DNA of 64,000 nt. Origin: Komagataella phaffii GS115. Lineage: Eukaryota; Ascomycota; Pichiomycetes; Pichiales; Pichiaceae. Of the stretch, positions 28,856 to 39,629 are shown one piece after another; the first letter of the stretch is position 1; each line of letters opens with the position of its first letter. The notes beneath the pieces are model-generated. The model ran no database searches and was not told the DNA's origin. It saw only the letters and a program-made list of their open reading frames with translations. The stretch spans positions 434,001-498,000 of the forward strand of contig NC_012963.1 in the NCBI RefSeq assembly GCF_000027005.1, in the 5' to 3' direction. Position numbers and translations under genes: made by a program.

Positions 28856-30373
28856 ATGGATATTAGTATTGAAGAGCTGGTAAGAGAAACACAGAATCTT
28901 ACGACTACAGGATCGTCTGACAGAAGATCATTATACCTAATTGAGAGCAACTACAGGCAAATTATACAAAGAATATCCTTTGAGCCTTCCCTTGAAAGCG
29001 TGCGTCTGCATATAGATACGATACATCCTTTGGTTTCTGCGCTATCGTCATCTCATCAACATGACAGAGCAATTCAAGGAAAGCTATTGCAACATCTGAA
29101 TACACTGATTATGTTTCACTTCTGGCATAAACGATTCGCCGGAAACATCTTGGAACTGTCAAAAAATGATCAGGTTCTCAGTATATGGGAGCAGGCAGTT
29201 TCGAATCAAGAAGACACTCAATTTAATGAAAATTGTGGTCCGGGAATCCTGAGTCTTAGAGAATATCATTCCATTGGATTGCAGGATATGAGTACTCACA
29301 ATGTCATCCCTCATCAGAGATATATTCTAAAGCTTTTGCTCACTGTGAGATCGTACTTTTTAACTCCAAATGAAGTTGATCTGTTAAAATTGCACGCAAA
29401 ATCTGCAGTGGGCCATGAGTTGGTATGTTGGTTTATAATAATGAGTGATATTAAACCTAGCCTTTTATTACATCGAGAGTTGCAATTCTCAATTGACAAG
29501 AATTCTCTGTGGCTAAATGGACTAATTATGAAATCTCCACCGGTGGATTTTGAACCACTAGTAAGGCTATTGCACACAAAACCTTTTTTCCTATTCAAAC
29601 ACAAGGCATTGCTTCAACACGTGTGCGTATCCTTAACACAGATACTCCATACTTCTAATAATGTGATAGACGAATACAAAGATGTTCACTCTGTGTTGTG
29701 TCTACAAGCATTTCTTATTCTGATTGGGGATATTCTAGTTACAGCACTAAACAACTGGCGATACAAACTTAAATTAAATAATCCGAATCTAGAAAATGAA
29801 CTTTTGGATGGTCCGCCTGTTGGTTGGATAAATCAATACCGATTAAATGGATTCTATTCCAATGAGAGAGTAATCCAAGACACTCTGATGTCAATAATCA
29901 TTTGCTTGCAACAACAAACCCGTCATCTAATCAAAGGGTTTGATGAGGCTTACCTTCAATTGCAGATAAACTCATTGCTGTCCACTGCTGTATTATGTGA
30001 GAATATGGGTGATGAATCTGGTCTTCTCCACTCAGCTAACATGGCTGTTTGGGCAAAGGTGGTACAATTATACGGAGATCAGGCAATAGTGAAATTGTTG
30101 AATATGGCTACTGGACGATGCTTCAAGGATGTACGTCTAGTAGGAGCCGTGGGAAGATTGCTGGCAGAACCAGTTGGCACGTCGCAACAATCCCCAAGAA
30201 ATGAAATAAGTGAAAACGTAACGTCAAAGACAGCAATGGAGTCAATATTGATAACACCACTGGCAGAGCGGTTCGTACGTCGTTTTGGAGCCGATATGAG
30301 GCTCAGCGTGCTAACAGCACGATTGACAAGAAGACTCTCGAGTGACAGTAGGTTGAGTAAAGTATTCGCTTAG
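28856..30373 (+). CDS. Hypothetical protein, mostly helical, 505 aa
   Basis: No family recognised. A long, intact frame with ordinary yeast codon use, no signal peptide and no clear membrane span, predicted by eye to be mostly alpha-helical. Short conspicuous segments are HFWHKRFAGN near 83, PPVGWINQYRLNGFY near 320, and a basic end (RFVRRFG, ARLTRRLSSDSRL). Its stop overlaps the LEU5 stop by four bases on the opposite strand. It lies between SWP1 and LEU5, which offers no functional hint. Confidence 0.75.
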   Translation: MDISIEELVRETQNLTTTGSSDRRSLYLIESNYRQIIQRISFEPSLESVRLHIDTIHPLVSALSSSHQHDRAIQGKLLQHLNTLIMFHFWHKRFAGNILELSKNDQVLSIWEQAVSNQEDTQFNENCGPGILSLREYHSIGLQDMSTHNVIPHQRYILKLLLTVRSYFLTPNEVDLLKLHAKSAVGHELVCWFIIMSDIKPSLLLHRELQFSIDKNSLWLNGLIMKSPPVDFEPLVRLLHTKPFFLFKHKALLQHVCVSLTQILHTSNNVIDEYKDVHSVLCLQAFLILIGDILVTALNNWRYKLKLNNPNLENELLDGPPVGWINQYRLNGFYSNERVIQDTLMSIIICLQQQTRHLIKGFDEAYLQLQINSLLSTAVLCENMGDESGLLHSANMAVWAKVVQLYGDQAIVKLLNMATGRCFKDVRLVGAVGRLLAEPVGTSQQSPRNEISENVTSKTAMESILITPLAERFVRRFGADMRLSVLTARLTRRLSSDSRLSKVFA

Positions 30374-31522
30374 ATTCCCAACCTTCGTTTTATTCTTTCG
30401 TAGACAAAGAAGCTGCATGCGAACATAGGGACAACTTTTATAAATCCAATTGTCAAACCAACGTAAAACCCTCTGGCACCATTTTCAACATATATTTGTG
30501 AAGCAGTACGCAATATCGATAAATACTCACCGTTGTTTGTAACAGCCCCAACTTGCATACGCCTTCTAATGACCTCAAATGGATAAGCCGCAGCTTGTGC
30601 TAACATACCAGCAGCACCGCCCGCGGTCAGCTGCGCCCACACATATAAAGGCAATCTACGATCATGGGAGGAATTAGTTTTGACCGTCAGGTCTTCAAGA
30701 GTTTTGAACTCTTCTTCTTGAACTGTGTAACCTTTTAAATGACGGGATCTAAATACGTCATGGATGAGATCATGTGTGTAAAAACTGACTCCAGCATATG
30801 GAATCATTCCAAAGATTGTAGGAGCGAACCCACGATAAAAGTTTCCCAACCTTGCCAAAGTGTCTAATGCTGTGACTTGAAATCTGGGTTCCTCGTTGAA
30901 GACCCTGCGTACTATGCCCAAAAACTTTCCTCCACGAGCCCTATTAACTTCTCTATGAGTTTCAAATGCCAAACGGACACGGATTAGGTCCAATGGGTAA
31001 GTGAAAAACAACAGAGCAAACCCCAGCTAATGAGCCGGCCAGTAACCGTCTTGGAGCTGTTTCATAAGAGTCATTAGGGATCAATAACGTTCTAATCTGT
31101 TCATAACATACAAATTTTATGGCTGCATAGGGAAAAATTCTCAACAGGGTAGCCGAATGACCCTGATATAGACCTGCGACACCATCATACCCATAGATCT
31201 GCCTGACAGCCTTAAAGAGCCCGCTAAAAGACCCGGAAAACCGAGAGAACTCTGGATTAGCAGTCTGAAAAAGAATCTTCACTCTGTCTAGTGGAGCAAT
31301 TAATGTCTTAGCGGCACTTCCTGCTACTCCGCCAGCTACTCCTGAATAGATCACATACTGCAAAGACTGCTTGTCGATGACCTTGGGGTTATTTAGCTTC
31401 AAGGGCAATTTTTGGGACATTTTGGACACAGGAGACTCAGAAACAGACACAGAGCGTTCTGAGTCCTGGTGCTCCTGACGTAGGCCTAGAACAGGAATTA
31501 TTGGCTTTATTTGTTTGTCCAT
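30370..31522 (-). CDS. LEU5: LEU5 mitochondrial coenzyme A carrier, frameshifted in this assembly
   Basis: Inner-membrane carrier needed for CoA accumulation in the matrix. The three tandem carrier repeats carry APLDRVKILFQ, YPLDLIRVRL and YPFEVIRRRMQ, and similarity to S. cerevisiae Leu5 runs end to end (GHSATLLRIFPYAAIKFVCYEQ, FYRGFAPTIFGMIPYAGVSF). The frame breaks once, within the second repeat: reading from 31522 derails after GVCSVV, and the correct frame resumes immediately. Removing one base from the run of five at 31005-31009 restores S-V-V-F-T-Y-P-L-D with family spacing. The product would be about 380 residues. Likely a sequencing error. Confidence 0.9.
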
Positions 31523-32220
31523 TTCATAGGCTTGGGGTAATAGATAGATGACAGAGAAATAGAGAAGACCTAATATTTTTTGTTCATGGCAAATCGCGGG
31601 TTCGCGGTCGGGTCACACACGGAGAAGTAATGAGAAGAGCTGGTAATCTGGGGTAAAAGGGTTCAAAAGAAGGTCGCCTGGTAGGGATGCAATACAAGGT
31701 TGTCTTGGAGTTTACATTGACCAGATGATTTGGCTTTTTCTCTGTTCAATTCACATTTTTCAGCGAGAATCGGATTGACGGAGAAATGGCGGGGTGTGGG
31801 GTGGATAGATGGCAGAAATGCTCGCAATCACCGCGAAAGAAAGACTTTATGGAATAGAACTACTGGGTGGTGTAAGGATTACATAGCTAGTCCAATGGAG
31901 TCCGTTGGAAAGGTAAGAAGAAGCTAAAACCGGCTAAGTAACTAGGGAAGAATGATCAGACTTTGATTTGATGAGGTCTGAAAATACTCTGCTGCTTTTT
32001 CAGTTGCTTTTTCCCTGCAACCTATCATTTTCCTTTTCATAAGCCTGCCTTTTCTGTTTTCACTTATATGAGTTCCGCCGAGACTTCCCCAAATTCTCTC
32101 CTGGAACATTCTCTATCGCTCTCCTTCCAAGTTGCGCCCCCTGGCACTGCCTAGTAATATTACCACGCGACTTATATTCAGTTCCACAATTTCCAGTGTT
32201 CGTAGCAAATATCATCAGCC
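31523..32220 (+). promoter_or_regulatory. Divergent promoter region of LEU5 and OCH1
   Basis: About 700 bp with no gene visible. Pyrimidine-rich stretches lie close to the OCH1 start (about 31990-32110). No tRNA or repeat seen. Confidence 0.45.
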
Positions 32221-33435
32221 ATGGCGAAGGCAGATGGCAGTTTGCTCTACTATAATCCTCACAATCCACCCAGAAGGTATTACTTCTACATGGCTATATT
32301 CGCCGTTTCTGTCATTTGCGTTTTGTACGGACCCTCACAACAATTATCATCTCCAAAAATAGACTATGATCCATTGACGCTCCGATCACTTGATTTGAAG
32401 ACTTTGGAAGCTCCTTCACAGTTGAGTCCAGGCACCGTAGAAGATAATCTTCGAAGACAATTGGAGTTTCATTTTCCTTACCGCAGTTACGAACCTTTTC
32501 CCCAACATATTTGGCAAACGTGGAAAGTTTCTCCCTCTGATAGTTCCTTTCCGAAAAACTTCAAAGACTTAGGTGAAAGTTGGCTGCAAAGGTCCCCAAA
32601 TTATGATCATTTTGTGATACCCGATGATGCAGCATGGGAACTTATTCACCATGAATACGAACGTGTACCAGAAGTCTTGGAAGCTTTCCACCTGCTACCA
32701 GAGCCCATTCTAAAGGCCGATTTTTTCAGGTATTTGATTCTTTTTGCCCGTGGAGGACTGTATGCTGACATGGACACTATGTTATTAAAACCAATAGAAT
32801 CGTGGCTGACTTTCAATGAAACTATTGGTGGAGTAAAAAACAATGCTGGGTTGGTCATTGGTATTGAGGCTGATCCTGATAGACCTGATTGGCACGACTG
32901 GTATGCTAGAAGGATACAATTTTGCCAATGGGCAATTCAGTCCAAACGAGGACACCCAGCACTGCGTGAACTGATTGTAAGAGTTGTCAGCACGACTTTA
33001 CGGAAAGAGAAAAGCGGTTACTTGAACATGGTGGAAGGAAAGGATCGTGGAAGTGATGTGATGGACTGGACGGGTCCAGGAATATTTACAGACACTCTAT
33101 TTGATTATATGACTAATGTCAATACAACAGGCCACTCAGGCCAAGGAATTGGAGCTGGCTCAGCGTATTACAATGCCTTATCGTTGGAAGAACGTGATGC
33201 CCTCTCTGCCCGCCCGAACGGAGAGATGTTAAAAGAGAAAGTCCCAGGTAAATATGCACAGCAGGTTGTTTTATGGGAACAATTTACCAACCTGCGCTCC
33301 CCCAAATTAATCGACGATATTCTTATTCTTCCGATCACCAGCTTCAGTCCAGGGATTGGCCACAGTGGAGCTGGAGATTTGAACCATCACCTTGCATATA
33401 TTAGGCATACATTTGAAGGAAGTTGGAAGGACTAA
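32221..33435 (+). CDS. OCH1: OCH1 initiating alpha-1,6-mannosyltransferase
   Basis: Type II cis-Golgi enzyme that adds the first alpha-1,6-mannose to N-glycan cores, starting outer-chain hypermannosylation. The 404 residues consist of a short cytosolic tail, a signal anchor (about 20-38), a stem and a GT32 catalytic domain with HIWQTWK near 98, the DMD metal-binding motif at 183-185 in GGLYADMDTM, and DWTGPGIFTD. It agrees with the P. pastoris OCH1 protein as I remember it, which is the main species clue in this window. Confidence 0.97.
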   Translation: MAKADGSLLYYNPHNPPRRYYFYMAIFAVSVICVLYGPSQQLSSPKIDYDPLTLRSLDLKTLEAPSQLSPGTVEDNLRRQLEFHFPYRSYEPFPQHIWQTWKVSPSDSSFPKNFKDLGESWLQRSPNYDHFVIPDDAAWELIHHEYERVPEVLEAFHLLPEPILKADFFRYLILFARGGLYADMDTMLLKPIESWLTFNETIGGVKNNAGLVIGIEADPDRPDWHDWYARRIQFCQWAIQSKRGHPALRELIVRVVSTTLRKEKSGYLNMVEGKDRGSDVMDWTGPGIFTDTLFDYMTNVNTTGHSGQGIGAGSAYYNALSLEERDALSARPNGEMLKEKVPGKYAQQVVLWEQFTNLRSPKLIDDILILPITSFSPGIGHSGAGDLNHHLAYIRHTFEGSWKD

Positions 33436-33705
33436 AGAAAGCTAGAGTAAAATAGATATAGCGAGATTAGAGAATGAATACCTTCTTCTAAGCGATCGTC
33501 CGTCATCATAGAATATCATGGACTGTATAGTTTTTTTTTTGTACATATAATGATTAAACGGTCATCCAACATCTCGTTGACAGATCTCTCAGTACGCGAA
33601 ATCCCTGACTATCAAAGCAAGAACCGATGAAGAAAAAAACAACAGTAACCCAAACACCACAACAAACACTTTATCTTCTCCCCCCCAACACCAATCATCA
33701 AAGAG

Positions 33706-35409
33706 ATGTCGGAACCAAACACCAAGAAGCAAAAACTAACCCCATATAAAAACATCCTGGTAGATAATGCTGGTAACCCGCTCTCCTTCCATATTCTGGG
33801 CTACTTCACGAAGTCTGACCGGTCTCAGTTGATCAACATGATCCTCGAAATGGGTGGCAAGATCGTTCCAGACCTGCCTCCTCTGGTAGATGGAGTGTTG
33901 TTTTTGACAGGGGATTACAAGTCTATTGATGAAGATACCCTAAAGCAACTGGGGGACGTTCCAATATACAGAGACTCCTTCATCTACCAGTGTTTTGTGC
34001 ACAAGACATCTCTTCCCATTGACACTTTCCGAATTGACAAGAACGTCGACTTGGCTCAAGATTTGATCAATAGGGCCCTTCAAGAGTCTGTGGATCATGT
34101 CACTTCTGCCAGCACAGCTGCAGCTGCTGCTGTTGTTGTCGCTACCAACGGCCTGTCTTCTAAACCAGACGCTCGTACTAGCAAAATACAGTTCACTCCC
34201 GAAGAAGATCGTTTTATTCTTGACTTTGTTAGGAGAAATCCTAAACGAAGAAACACACATCAACTGTACACTGAGCTCGCTCAGCACATGAAAAACCATA
34301 CGAATCATTCTATCCGCCACAGATTTCGTCGTAATCTTTCCGCTCAACTTGATTGGGTTTATGATATCGATCCATTGACCAACCAACCTCGAAAAGATGA
34401 AAACGGGAACTACATCAAGGTACAAGATCTTCCACAAGGAATTCGTGGTCATTATTCTGCCCAAGATGATTACAATTTGTGTTTATCGGTTCAACCTTTC
34501 ATTGAATCTGTAGATGAGACAACAGGCCAAGAATTTTTCAAACCTCTGAAAGGTGTATTTGATGACTTGGAATCTCGCTTTCCTCACCATACAAAGACTT
34601 CCTGGAGAGACAGATTCAGAAAGTTTGCCTCTAAATACGGTGTTCGTCAGTACATCGCGTATTATGAAAAGACTGTTGAACTCAATGGTGTTCCTAATCC
34701 GATGACGAACTTTACCTCAAAGGCTTCCATTGAAAAATTTAGAGAAAGACGCGGGACTTCACGTAACAGTGGCCTTCCAGGCCCGGTTGGTGTAGAAGCT
34801 GTAAGCTCTTTGGACCACATATCCCCATTGGTCACATCTAATTCCAATTCTGCAGCTGCTGCAGCTGCTGCCGCAGCAGTTGCAGCCTCTGCCTCTGCTT
34901 CTTCAGCTCCTAATACTTCAACTACCAATTTCTTTGAACAGGAGAATATTGCCCAAGTTCTCTCTGCACATAACAACGAGCAGTCTATTGCAGAAGTTAT
35001 TGAGTCCGCACAGAATGTCAACACCCATGAAAGTGAACCTATAGCTGATCATGTTCGAAAAAATCTTACAGACGATGAATTGCTTGACAAAATGGATGAT
35101 ATTTTAAGCTCCAGAAGTCTAGGCGGACTAGATGACTTGATAAAGATCCTCTACACTGAGCTGGGATTTGCTCATCGTTATACCGAATTTCTTTTTACCT
35201 CATGTTCTGGTGATGTGATTTTCTTCCGACCATTAGTGGAACATTTCCTTCTTACTGGTGAGTGGGAGCTGGAGAATACTCGTGGCATCTGGACCGGTCG
35301 TCAAGACGAAATGCTACGTGCTAGCAATCTAGATGACCTGCACAAGTTAATTGACCTGCATGGGAAAGAACGTGTTGAGACCAGAAGAAAAGCCATCAAG
35401 GGAGAATGA
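33706..35409 (+). CDS. RAP1: RAP1 telomere- and promoter-binding protein
   Basis: DNA-binding regulator of telomeres, silencing and, in many yeasts, ribosomal protein genes. In order along 567 residues: a BRCT domain (about 20-110), an Ala-rich linker (about 137-147), the first Myb fold (FTPEEDRFILDFVRRNPKRR...SIRHRFRRNL, about 165-210), the second Myb-like fold (YSAQDDYNLCL to SWRDRFRKFASKYG, about 247-315), an Ala tract (about 383-400), and the RCT domain at the C-terminus (about 465-565). S. cerevisiae Rap1 has 827. Next to PPN2, as YNL216W/YNL217W. Confidence 0.95.
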   Translation: MSEPNTKKQKLTPYKNILVDNAGNPLSFHILGYFTKSDRSQLINMILEMGGKIVPDLPPLVDGVLFLTGDYKSIDEDTLKQLGDVPIYRDSFIYQCFVHKTSLPIDTFRIDKNVDLAQDLINRALQESVDHVTSASTAAAAAVVVATNGLSSKPDARTSKIQFTPEEDRFILDFVRRNPKRRNTHQLYTELAQHMKNHTNHSIRHRFRRNLSAQLDWVYDIDPLTNQPRKDENGNYIKVQDLPQGIRGHYSAQDDYNLCLSVQPFIESVDETTGQEFFKPLKGVFDDLESRFPHHTKTSWRDRFRKFASKYGVRQYIAYYEKTVELNGVPNPMTNFTSKASIEKFRERRGTSRNSGLPGPVGVEAVSSLDHISPLVTSNSNSAAAAAAAAAVAASASASSAPNTSTTNFFEQENIAQVLSAHNNEQSIAEVIESAQNVNTHESEPIADHVRKNLTDDELLDKMDDILSSRSLGGLDDLIKILYTELGFAHRYTEFLFTSCSGDVIFFRPLVEHFLLTGEWELENTRGIWTGRQDEMLRASNLDDLHKLIDLHGKERVETRRKAIKGE

Positions 35410-35466
35410 TCATAAGAAATGAAAAACGTATAAGTATTTAGTATTCAATTAATTAAAAAGAAAAGT

Positions 35467-36540
35467 TCAGCAACCAACAGAAACAAGTTTCTCCCTTATC
35501 TTACCCTTGTGGTAAGTAATAACAACAGCGGTAAGTCGGTCTCCCTTAACGCAGGCGGTATCAATTCCCATGGTGTACGGTCTCACATTGAGACCTCGGC
35601 TAGCATGATGACCATAGTAAACTTTGCGGTTCTTTAAACCATCAAAATCGTCGCTATCAGTTATATTGTTTTGCCAATGGTTCCATATCTTTGCCCATCC
35701 AACAGAACCAGGAATGGATTTGTCATCAGTAGCTTTTGAGAAATCTGGGGGAAGCATCGCTCTCATTTCAGTAACCTCGGTGACATCTTGATCATACAGT
35801 TCATGAACGTTCCAGTTGAGACCGGCATGAACGGCGACCCCGTCAACGGTTTCCTTGTAGTTTGTATGTTTCCTATTATAACGAGGTACCGGTCCCAAGT
35901 CATAAATAAAGGGGCAAGTGCCCATATACTCAATGTGTCTAGGATACAATTGCTTTGCAAGCCTCATTTCATCATCTAATGGGTAGAGTTGACCCGATTG
36001 TAAATCATAATTTTCTATGTCACTTTCATTGTTGCGGTACTTTAAACCAGATAATCCATGGAATTGGTTATATCTCTGCAGAACGCTAATCTCATGGTTT
36101 CCTAAAATGCACTGGAATTTGTTTTTGATGGCCAAATCAACCACTTCTACAGACTGGGGACCTTTGCTAATAAAATCTCCTAGCAAAAGAACTGTGTCTG
36201 TACTGCCCTTGGGATTATAATCGAGCTTTCTCAATAGTTTCTTCAACGGCTTTAAGGACCCGTGAACATCTCCGATTAAAATGAGTCTCCGTGGTACTTC
36301 CAACTGGTTCGAAAAATCCAATTTGTCAACTTTGCGAATGATTGGCAGCTCGCTCACAGACTCGGGAGCTAAGTTGGGCAGATATACTAAGAACAGATAC
36401 AGCAATGGCACTGAAACAACTGTGGCAAAAATGATGTATAAAGTGTTCTTCCAAGATGACTTTTGTGCTGCGGACCTTTCTGTTTTGTCGTAAGGATCAT
36501 GGTGTAACAGATGAGTAGTCTCCGGTGATGCCTTACTCAT
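35467..36540 (-). CDS. PPN2: PPN2-like vacuolar polyphosphatase
   Basis: Calcineurin-like metallophosphatase; the S. cerevisiae relative (YNL217W) is a vacuolar endopolyphosphatase. The 357 residues have one membrane span near the N-terminus (about 31-50), then metal-site motifs GDVHGS (near 93), GDFISKGP (near 122), GNHE (near 148), a His in VAVHAGLN and YGHHASRG near the end. Type II topology places the catalytic domain in the vacuole lumen. Convergent with RAP1; the same neighbour pair occurs in S. cerevisiae. Confidence 0.88.
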   Translation of the reverse strand: MSKASPETTHLLHHDPYDKTERSAAQKSSWKNTLYIIFATVVSVPLLYLFLVYLPNLAPESVSELPIIRKVDKLDFSNQLEVPRRLILIGDVHGSLKPLKKLLRKLDYNPKGSTDTVLLLGDFISKGPQSVEVVDLAIKNKFQCILGNHEISVLQRYNQFHGLSGLKYRNNESDIENYDLQSGQLYPLDDEMRLAKQLYPRHIEYMGTCPFIYDLGPVPRYNRKHTNYKETVDGVAVHAGLNWNVHELYDQDVTEVTEMRAMLPPDFSKATDDKSIPGSVGWAKIWNHWQNNITDSDDFDGLKNRKVYYGHHASRGLNVRPYTMGIDTACVKGDRLTAVVITYHKGKIREKLVSVGC

Positions 36541-36730
36541 TTACGGATAAAGATAAAGTAGTAGGCTGGATAGGAACTTATCTTGGGTTATATAGCCCGC
36601 GCACATAATAGTAACGTCACGTGGCTGAAGGTACAACAGTGGTTATAAGAAATAGACACGTGCGGCATAGAGCATATTGTGCATAACTCAGGTCAAATTT
36701 GGGCAACATAATTATAGATAACAGTTTGCA

Positions 36731-38842
36731 TCACTCGACTGAGCAAGGTTCATTTTCCTTCTGAATCACTAACTCCGTTCCAATTAAGTCCCTAAGATCC
36801 GAGGAGATCAATTGCGCACTTCCTTCGTATCTTTCTTTGATATCTATCACGTTCACCATCGATCTGAACTTCAGGAACAATAGTTCTGCTCTCATAAGTA
36901 GATCGTCTACATCATTCTCTGTCATTGATAAATCATTGAAATACTTCAGGACTTCATCAAATCTGGATAAGTTATTGATGATGGTGTTTGAATGTTTATC
37001 CAACAGTGCAAGGGCAAAGAATAGATGGAACTGAGACGAATAGTAATCTGTCCAAAAAATTTCCCACAACTTGAGTATAGTCTCGTAAGGAAACTCCCTC
37101 TTGAACCAAACTAGCAGCATTCGGAAAAAGAAGAACAAGTTGTTAGACTCACATTTTTCTAAATGCAAGTAAAACTCAGGTAACATAAACTGAGTCAACT
37201 CGTTTAGCGTTTTCATTTGCAATCGCATTCCTGACTGATCTCTTACAAAATTTCTTTCCATACGATCCATGAACTTAACAAAACTCCAAAACACTATTGT
37301 TTCATCTCTGATGACATAGTACAACGGTGAAAGAAGGTCGTTCATTCCTTGAACATAACCTAAATTTGCATTCAGCTCATTGTAAGTGATCAATATCGTC
37401 CTCAAAGTGTTTAGATTTGGATTTTTAATGACTGATACGTCTTCATTGTCATCCGAAGTCTCTTCTGGTAATCTCTTAAAAATGCTAATGTCCCTGTCAG
37501 TTCGATTAATGTCCTTTTCAATGCGGAATTTTTGATCTTTGAACAAGTCAGTCTCACGCTTGTTGATATCTGTCTGCCAGCATGTCTTCAAATCTAGATA
37601 TTGTTCCTGCAGCGTGATTTCCAAACTGTGCTTTTCTTGGGTGGAAACATCCCATGGATAAACTTGTAGAAGATAAGGCCAAACTTGAGGTCTTATTTCA
37701 GGGTCTACGCCTCCATGAAAAATCCGATCCTTGATCTCTTGAATAGTTATTTTGGGTAATCCATTAGTGTCAAAATAAGAGTCCCATTCAGCTTTCTTCA
37801 AGGGGTCCTTCCTAGAGGCGTTGTTAATGTCTTGTGGAGTAACCAACGAAGAAAAATCCTTTCCCAACTTCTCTATCAATAGAGATTTGTAGTCATCGTT
37901 CAAGATCAACTTGGAGCGAGTTCTGTTTGCTTCTTCTTCAATTGAAAGCGCCCATTTGGCAAGGTACACTCTCGCACTCTCAAAATCCTCACTAATGGCT
38001 TTCACTTCAGGTTGTTCAAAATTTTGGGCTACCTCGTTCACCTTATTCTTAGTGAAATTGGTCAACTTAGCCATCGTAGTTAAAAGTTTCCACTTTCCCT
38101 GTCCAAAAAGAGAGGTCTTATCATTACTCCTCTCTATGGCATCTTGTGGAATGAAAGTTGACAAGTCTGAAGGGGTTGGGTTGATCATCAAAATTGTTTT
38201 CTCGGCGGGGTTAGCCTCTACCGCGGCGTATTTCCGCAAGACAGTAATGAATCTATCACCTCCCCAATACGGTATTTCGCCACCTTTGAGATTATTTTCA
38301 CTGAAAGGTTGAAACTGCTTTCTTTTTCGGCTTAACTCTCGCTTGAACCCTGGACACTCATCGTCGTGAAAGAATATTGGAGGTAATCTCTCGCCTAAAG
38401 TTGAATGCAATATGATTGAGCCTTTCCAGTGGATTGAAGGAGGTCGTACCGCAATGGAGTAAAGTGAACCAATTGTCACTCCAAATGCGTATGCTGTTGA
38501 AGATGAGTTAGATGGTCTAGTAATATAAGCCTTTTTGACAGGTTCGTTACTCGATGATTGCTTCGTTTGATTCGCATCCTCGTGATAAGGCGAGTACTCC
38601 TTCTCTCCATCCAGGCCGTACAAGTCAAACCACTCCAGAGTCTTCACGTCTTCACTATTCAGTATTGATTTTGGAATGAAATTGATGGCGAGCTCTTTAT
38701 TGGAAGTAGAAGCAGTCCTCTTGGTGATAGTCAGGAAACCCTCCACATTTCCAGTCTTGTGCTTTGTTAAGTGTAAGAACACTTTGCTCTTCGCATAGAG
38801 CAATTGGGACTTGCCAGCCGTCGAGGTAACATGGTCAGTCAT
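36731..38842 (-). CDS. GYP7: GYP7 Rab GTPase-activating protein (TBC domain)
   Basis: GAP for Ypt7, the Rab of vacuole fusion. From ATG 38842 it has 703 residues (S. cerevisiae 746). The N-terminal part carries the LLYAKSKVFLHLTKH signature of Gyp7/TBC1D15 proteins. The TBC domain (about 385-640) has the catalytic Arg finger in IEKDINRTDRD and the Gln finger in NLGYVQGMNDL. Open frame extends to an ATG at 38917, adding 25 basic residues; family members begin close to the LLYAKSK motif, so the shorter form is preferred. Confidence 0.92.
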   Translation of the reverse strand: MTDHVTSTAGKSQLLYAKSKVFLHLTKHKTGNVEGFLTITKRTASTSNKELAINFIPKSILNSEDVKTLEWFDLYGLDGEKEYSPYHEDANQTKQSSSNEPVKKAYITRPSNSSSTAYAFGVTIGSLYSIAVRPPSIHWKGSIILHSTLGERLPPIFFHDDECPGFKRELSRKRKQFQPFSENNLKGGEIPYWGGDRFITVLRKYAAVEANPAEKTILMINPTPSDLSTFIPQDAIERSNDKTSLFGQGKWKLLTTMAKLTNFTKNKVNEVAQNFEQPEVKAISEDFESARVYLAKWALSIEEEANRTRSKLILNDDYKSLLIEKLGKDFSSLVTPQDINNASRKDPLKKAEWDSYFDTNGLPKITIQEIKDRIFHGGVDPEIRPQVWPYLLQVYPWDVSTQEKHSLEITLQEQYLDLKTCWQTDINKRETDLFKDQKFRIEKDINRTDRDISIFKRLPEETSDDNEDVSVIKNPNLNTLRTILITYNELNANLGYVQGMNDLLSPLYYVIRDETIVFWSFVKFMDRMERNFVRDQSGMRLQMKTLNELTQFMLPEFYLHLEKCESNNLFFFFRMLLVWFKREFPYETILKLWEIFWTDYYSSQFHLFFALALLDKHSNTIINNLSRFDEVLKYFNDLSMTENDVDDLLMRAELLFLKFRSMVNVIDIKERYEGSAQLISSDLRDLIGTELVIQKENEPCSVE

Positions 38843-38984
38843 CTCCGTACAAGGCGATTGATCAAGGAAACGTCTCCTGCTAATCTGAAATGAGGGTGGG
38901 AATTTAGGAATAGGCACAGCACTGATATGGCAAACCAGTGATCTGGTAATCGCGGTTTACATGTCAATTTTACTATTACATAAT

Positions 38985-39629
38985 CTAATCATCGTTAACG
39001 TGAACAATAGGGATGGCAAAATCAATCCAAGATTCTCCACCGTGACGACATTGACTAGGACCCAAGTTGTTGAAGCCCAGCTTCTCATAGAAGGGGACCA
39101 AGCGCTCGTGAGCAATTAGAATAATCTGAGACCCCACCTCTTGTTGAGACATCTTTTGGAGATAATCCTTAAATAATAAGGTGGCCAGATTTTGGCCTCG
39201 GTAATCTGGATGGATGATCAATGAGTGTATTCCAATATTAGATGCAGACTCCACATGGCCAACTTTATCATTGTCCGGTATACTTGTGTCGACAAGGCCT
39301 TCAGTGGTTAATTTGGGAATTTCCATCGATCTCTCAGTAATTCGATCATCGTAACACTTGGTACCCATAATCAACCCAATCAATTTCTCTTCTTTGACGG
39401 AACTGTGGTTAGGTAAAACGTATTCATCATCCTTGTTCTTGTTTTCCTCAAAGGTTCTGATAAACAACCCGGAAGACAACTCTGGGCAGTACTTCAATCT
39501 GTAGGCAACTTTGTCTCTGGAAGCTCTTTCACTTTCTGGAAAGCAAGCCTCCTCTAAATCTAAACATTTTTGAAGATCATATAAAGTCACAGGCCTGATA
39601 CAGATGTGCTTGGGAATAGACTTTGACAT
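38985..39629 (-). CDS. PAA1: PAA1 polyamine / arylalkylamine N-acetyltransferase
   Basis: GNAT-fold acetyltransferase that acetylates polyamines and arylalkylamines. The 214 residues match S. cerevisiae Paa1 (191): IRPVTLYDL, CFPESERAS near 30, ELSSGLFIR, the acetyl-CoA loop HPDYRGQNLATLL near 148, and LIAHERLVPFYEKLGF near 177. An acidic insert (about 108-128) accounts for the extra length. First gene of the block that continues through DOA4. Confidence 0.93.
   Translation of the reverse strand: MSKSIPKHICIRPVTLYDLQKCLDLEEACFPESERASRDKVAYRLKYCPELSSGLFIRTFEENKNKDDEYVLPNHSSVKEEKLIGLIMGTKCYDDRITERSMEIPKLTTEGLVDTSIPDNDKVGHVESASNIGIHSLIIHPDYRGQNLATLLFKDYLQKMSQQEVGSQIILIAHERLVPFYEKLGFNNLGPSQCRHGGESWIDFAIPIVHVNDD

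Noticed and set aside
34662..35024. Minus-strand Ala/Glu-rich ORF within RAP1
   Set aside because: Antisense of the RAP1 alanine tract; RAP1 itself is well supported.
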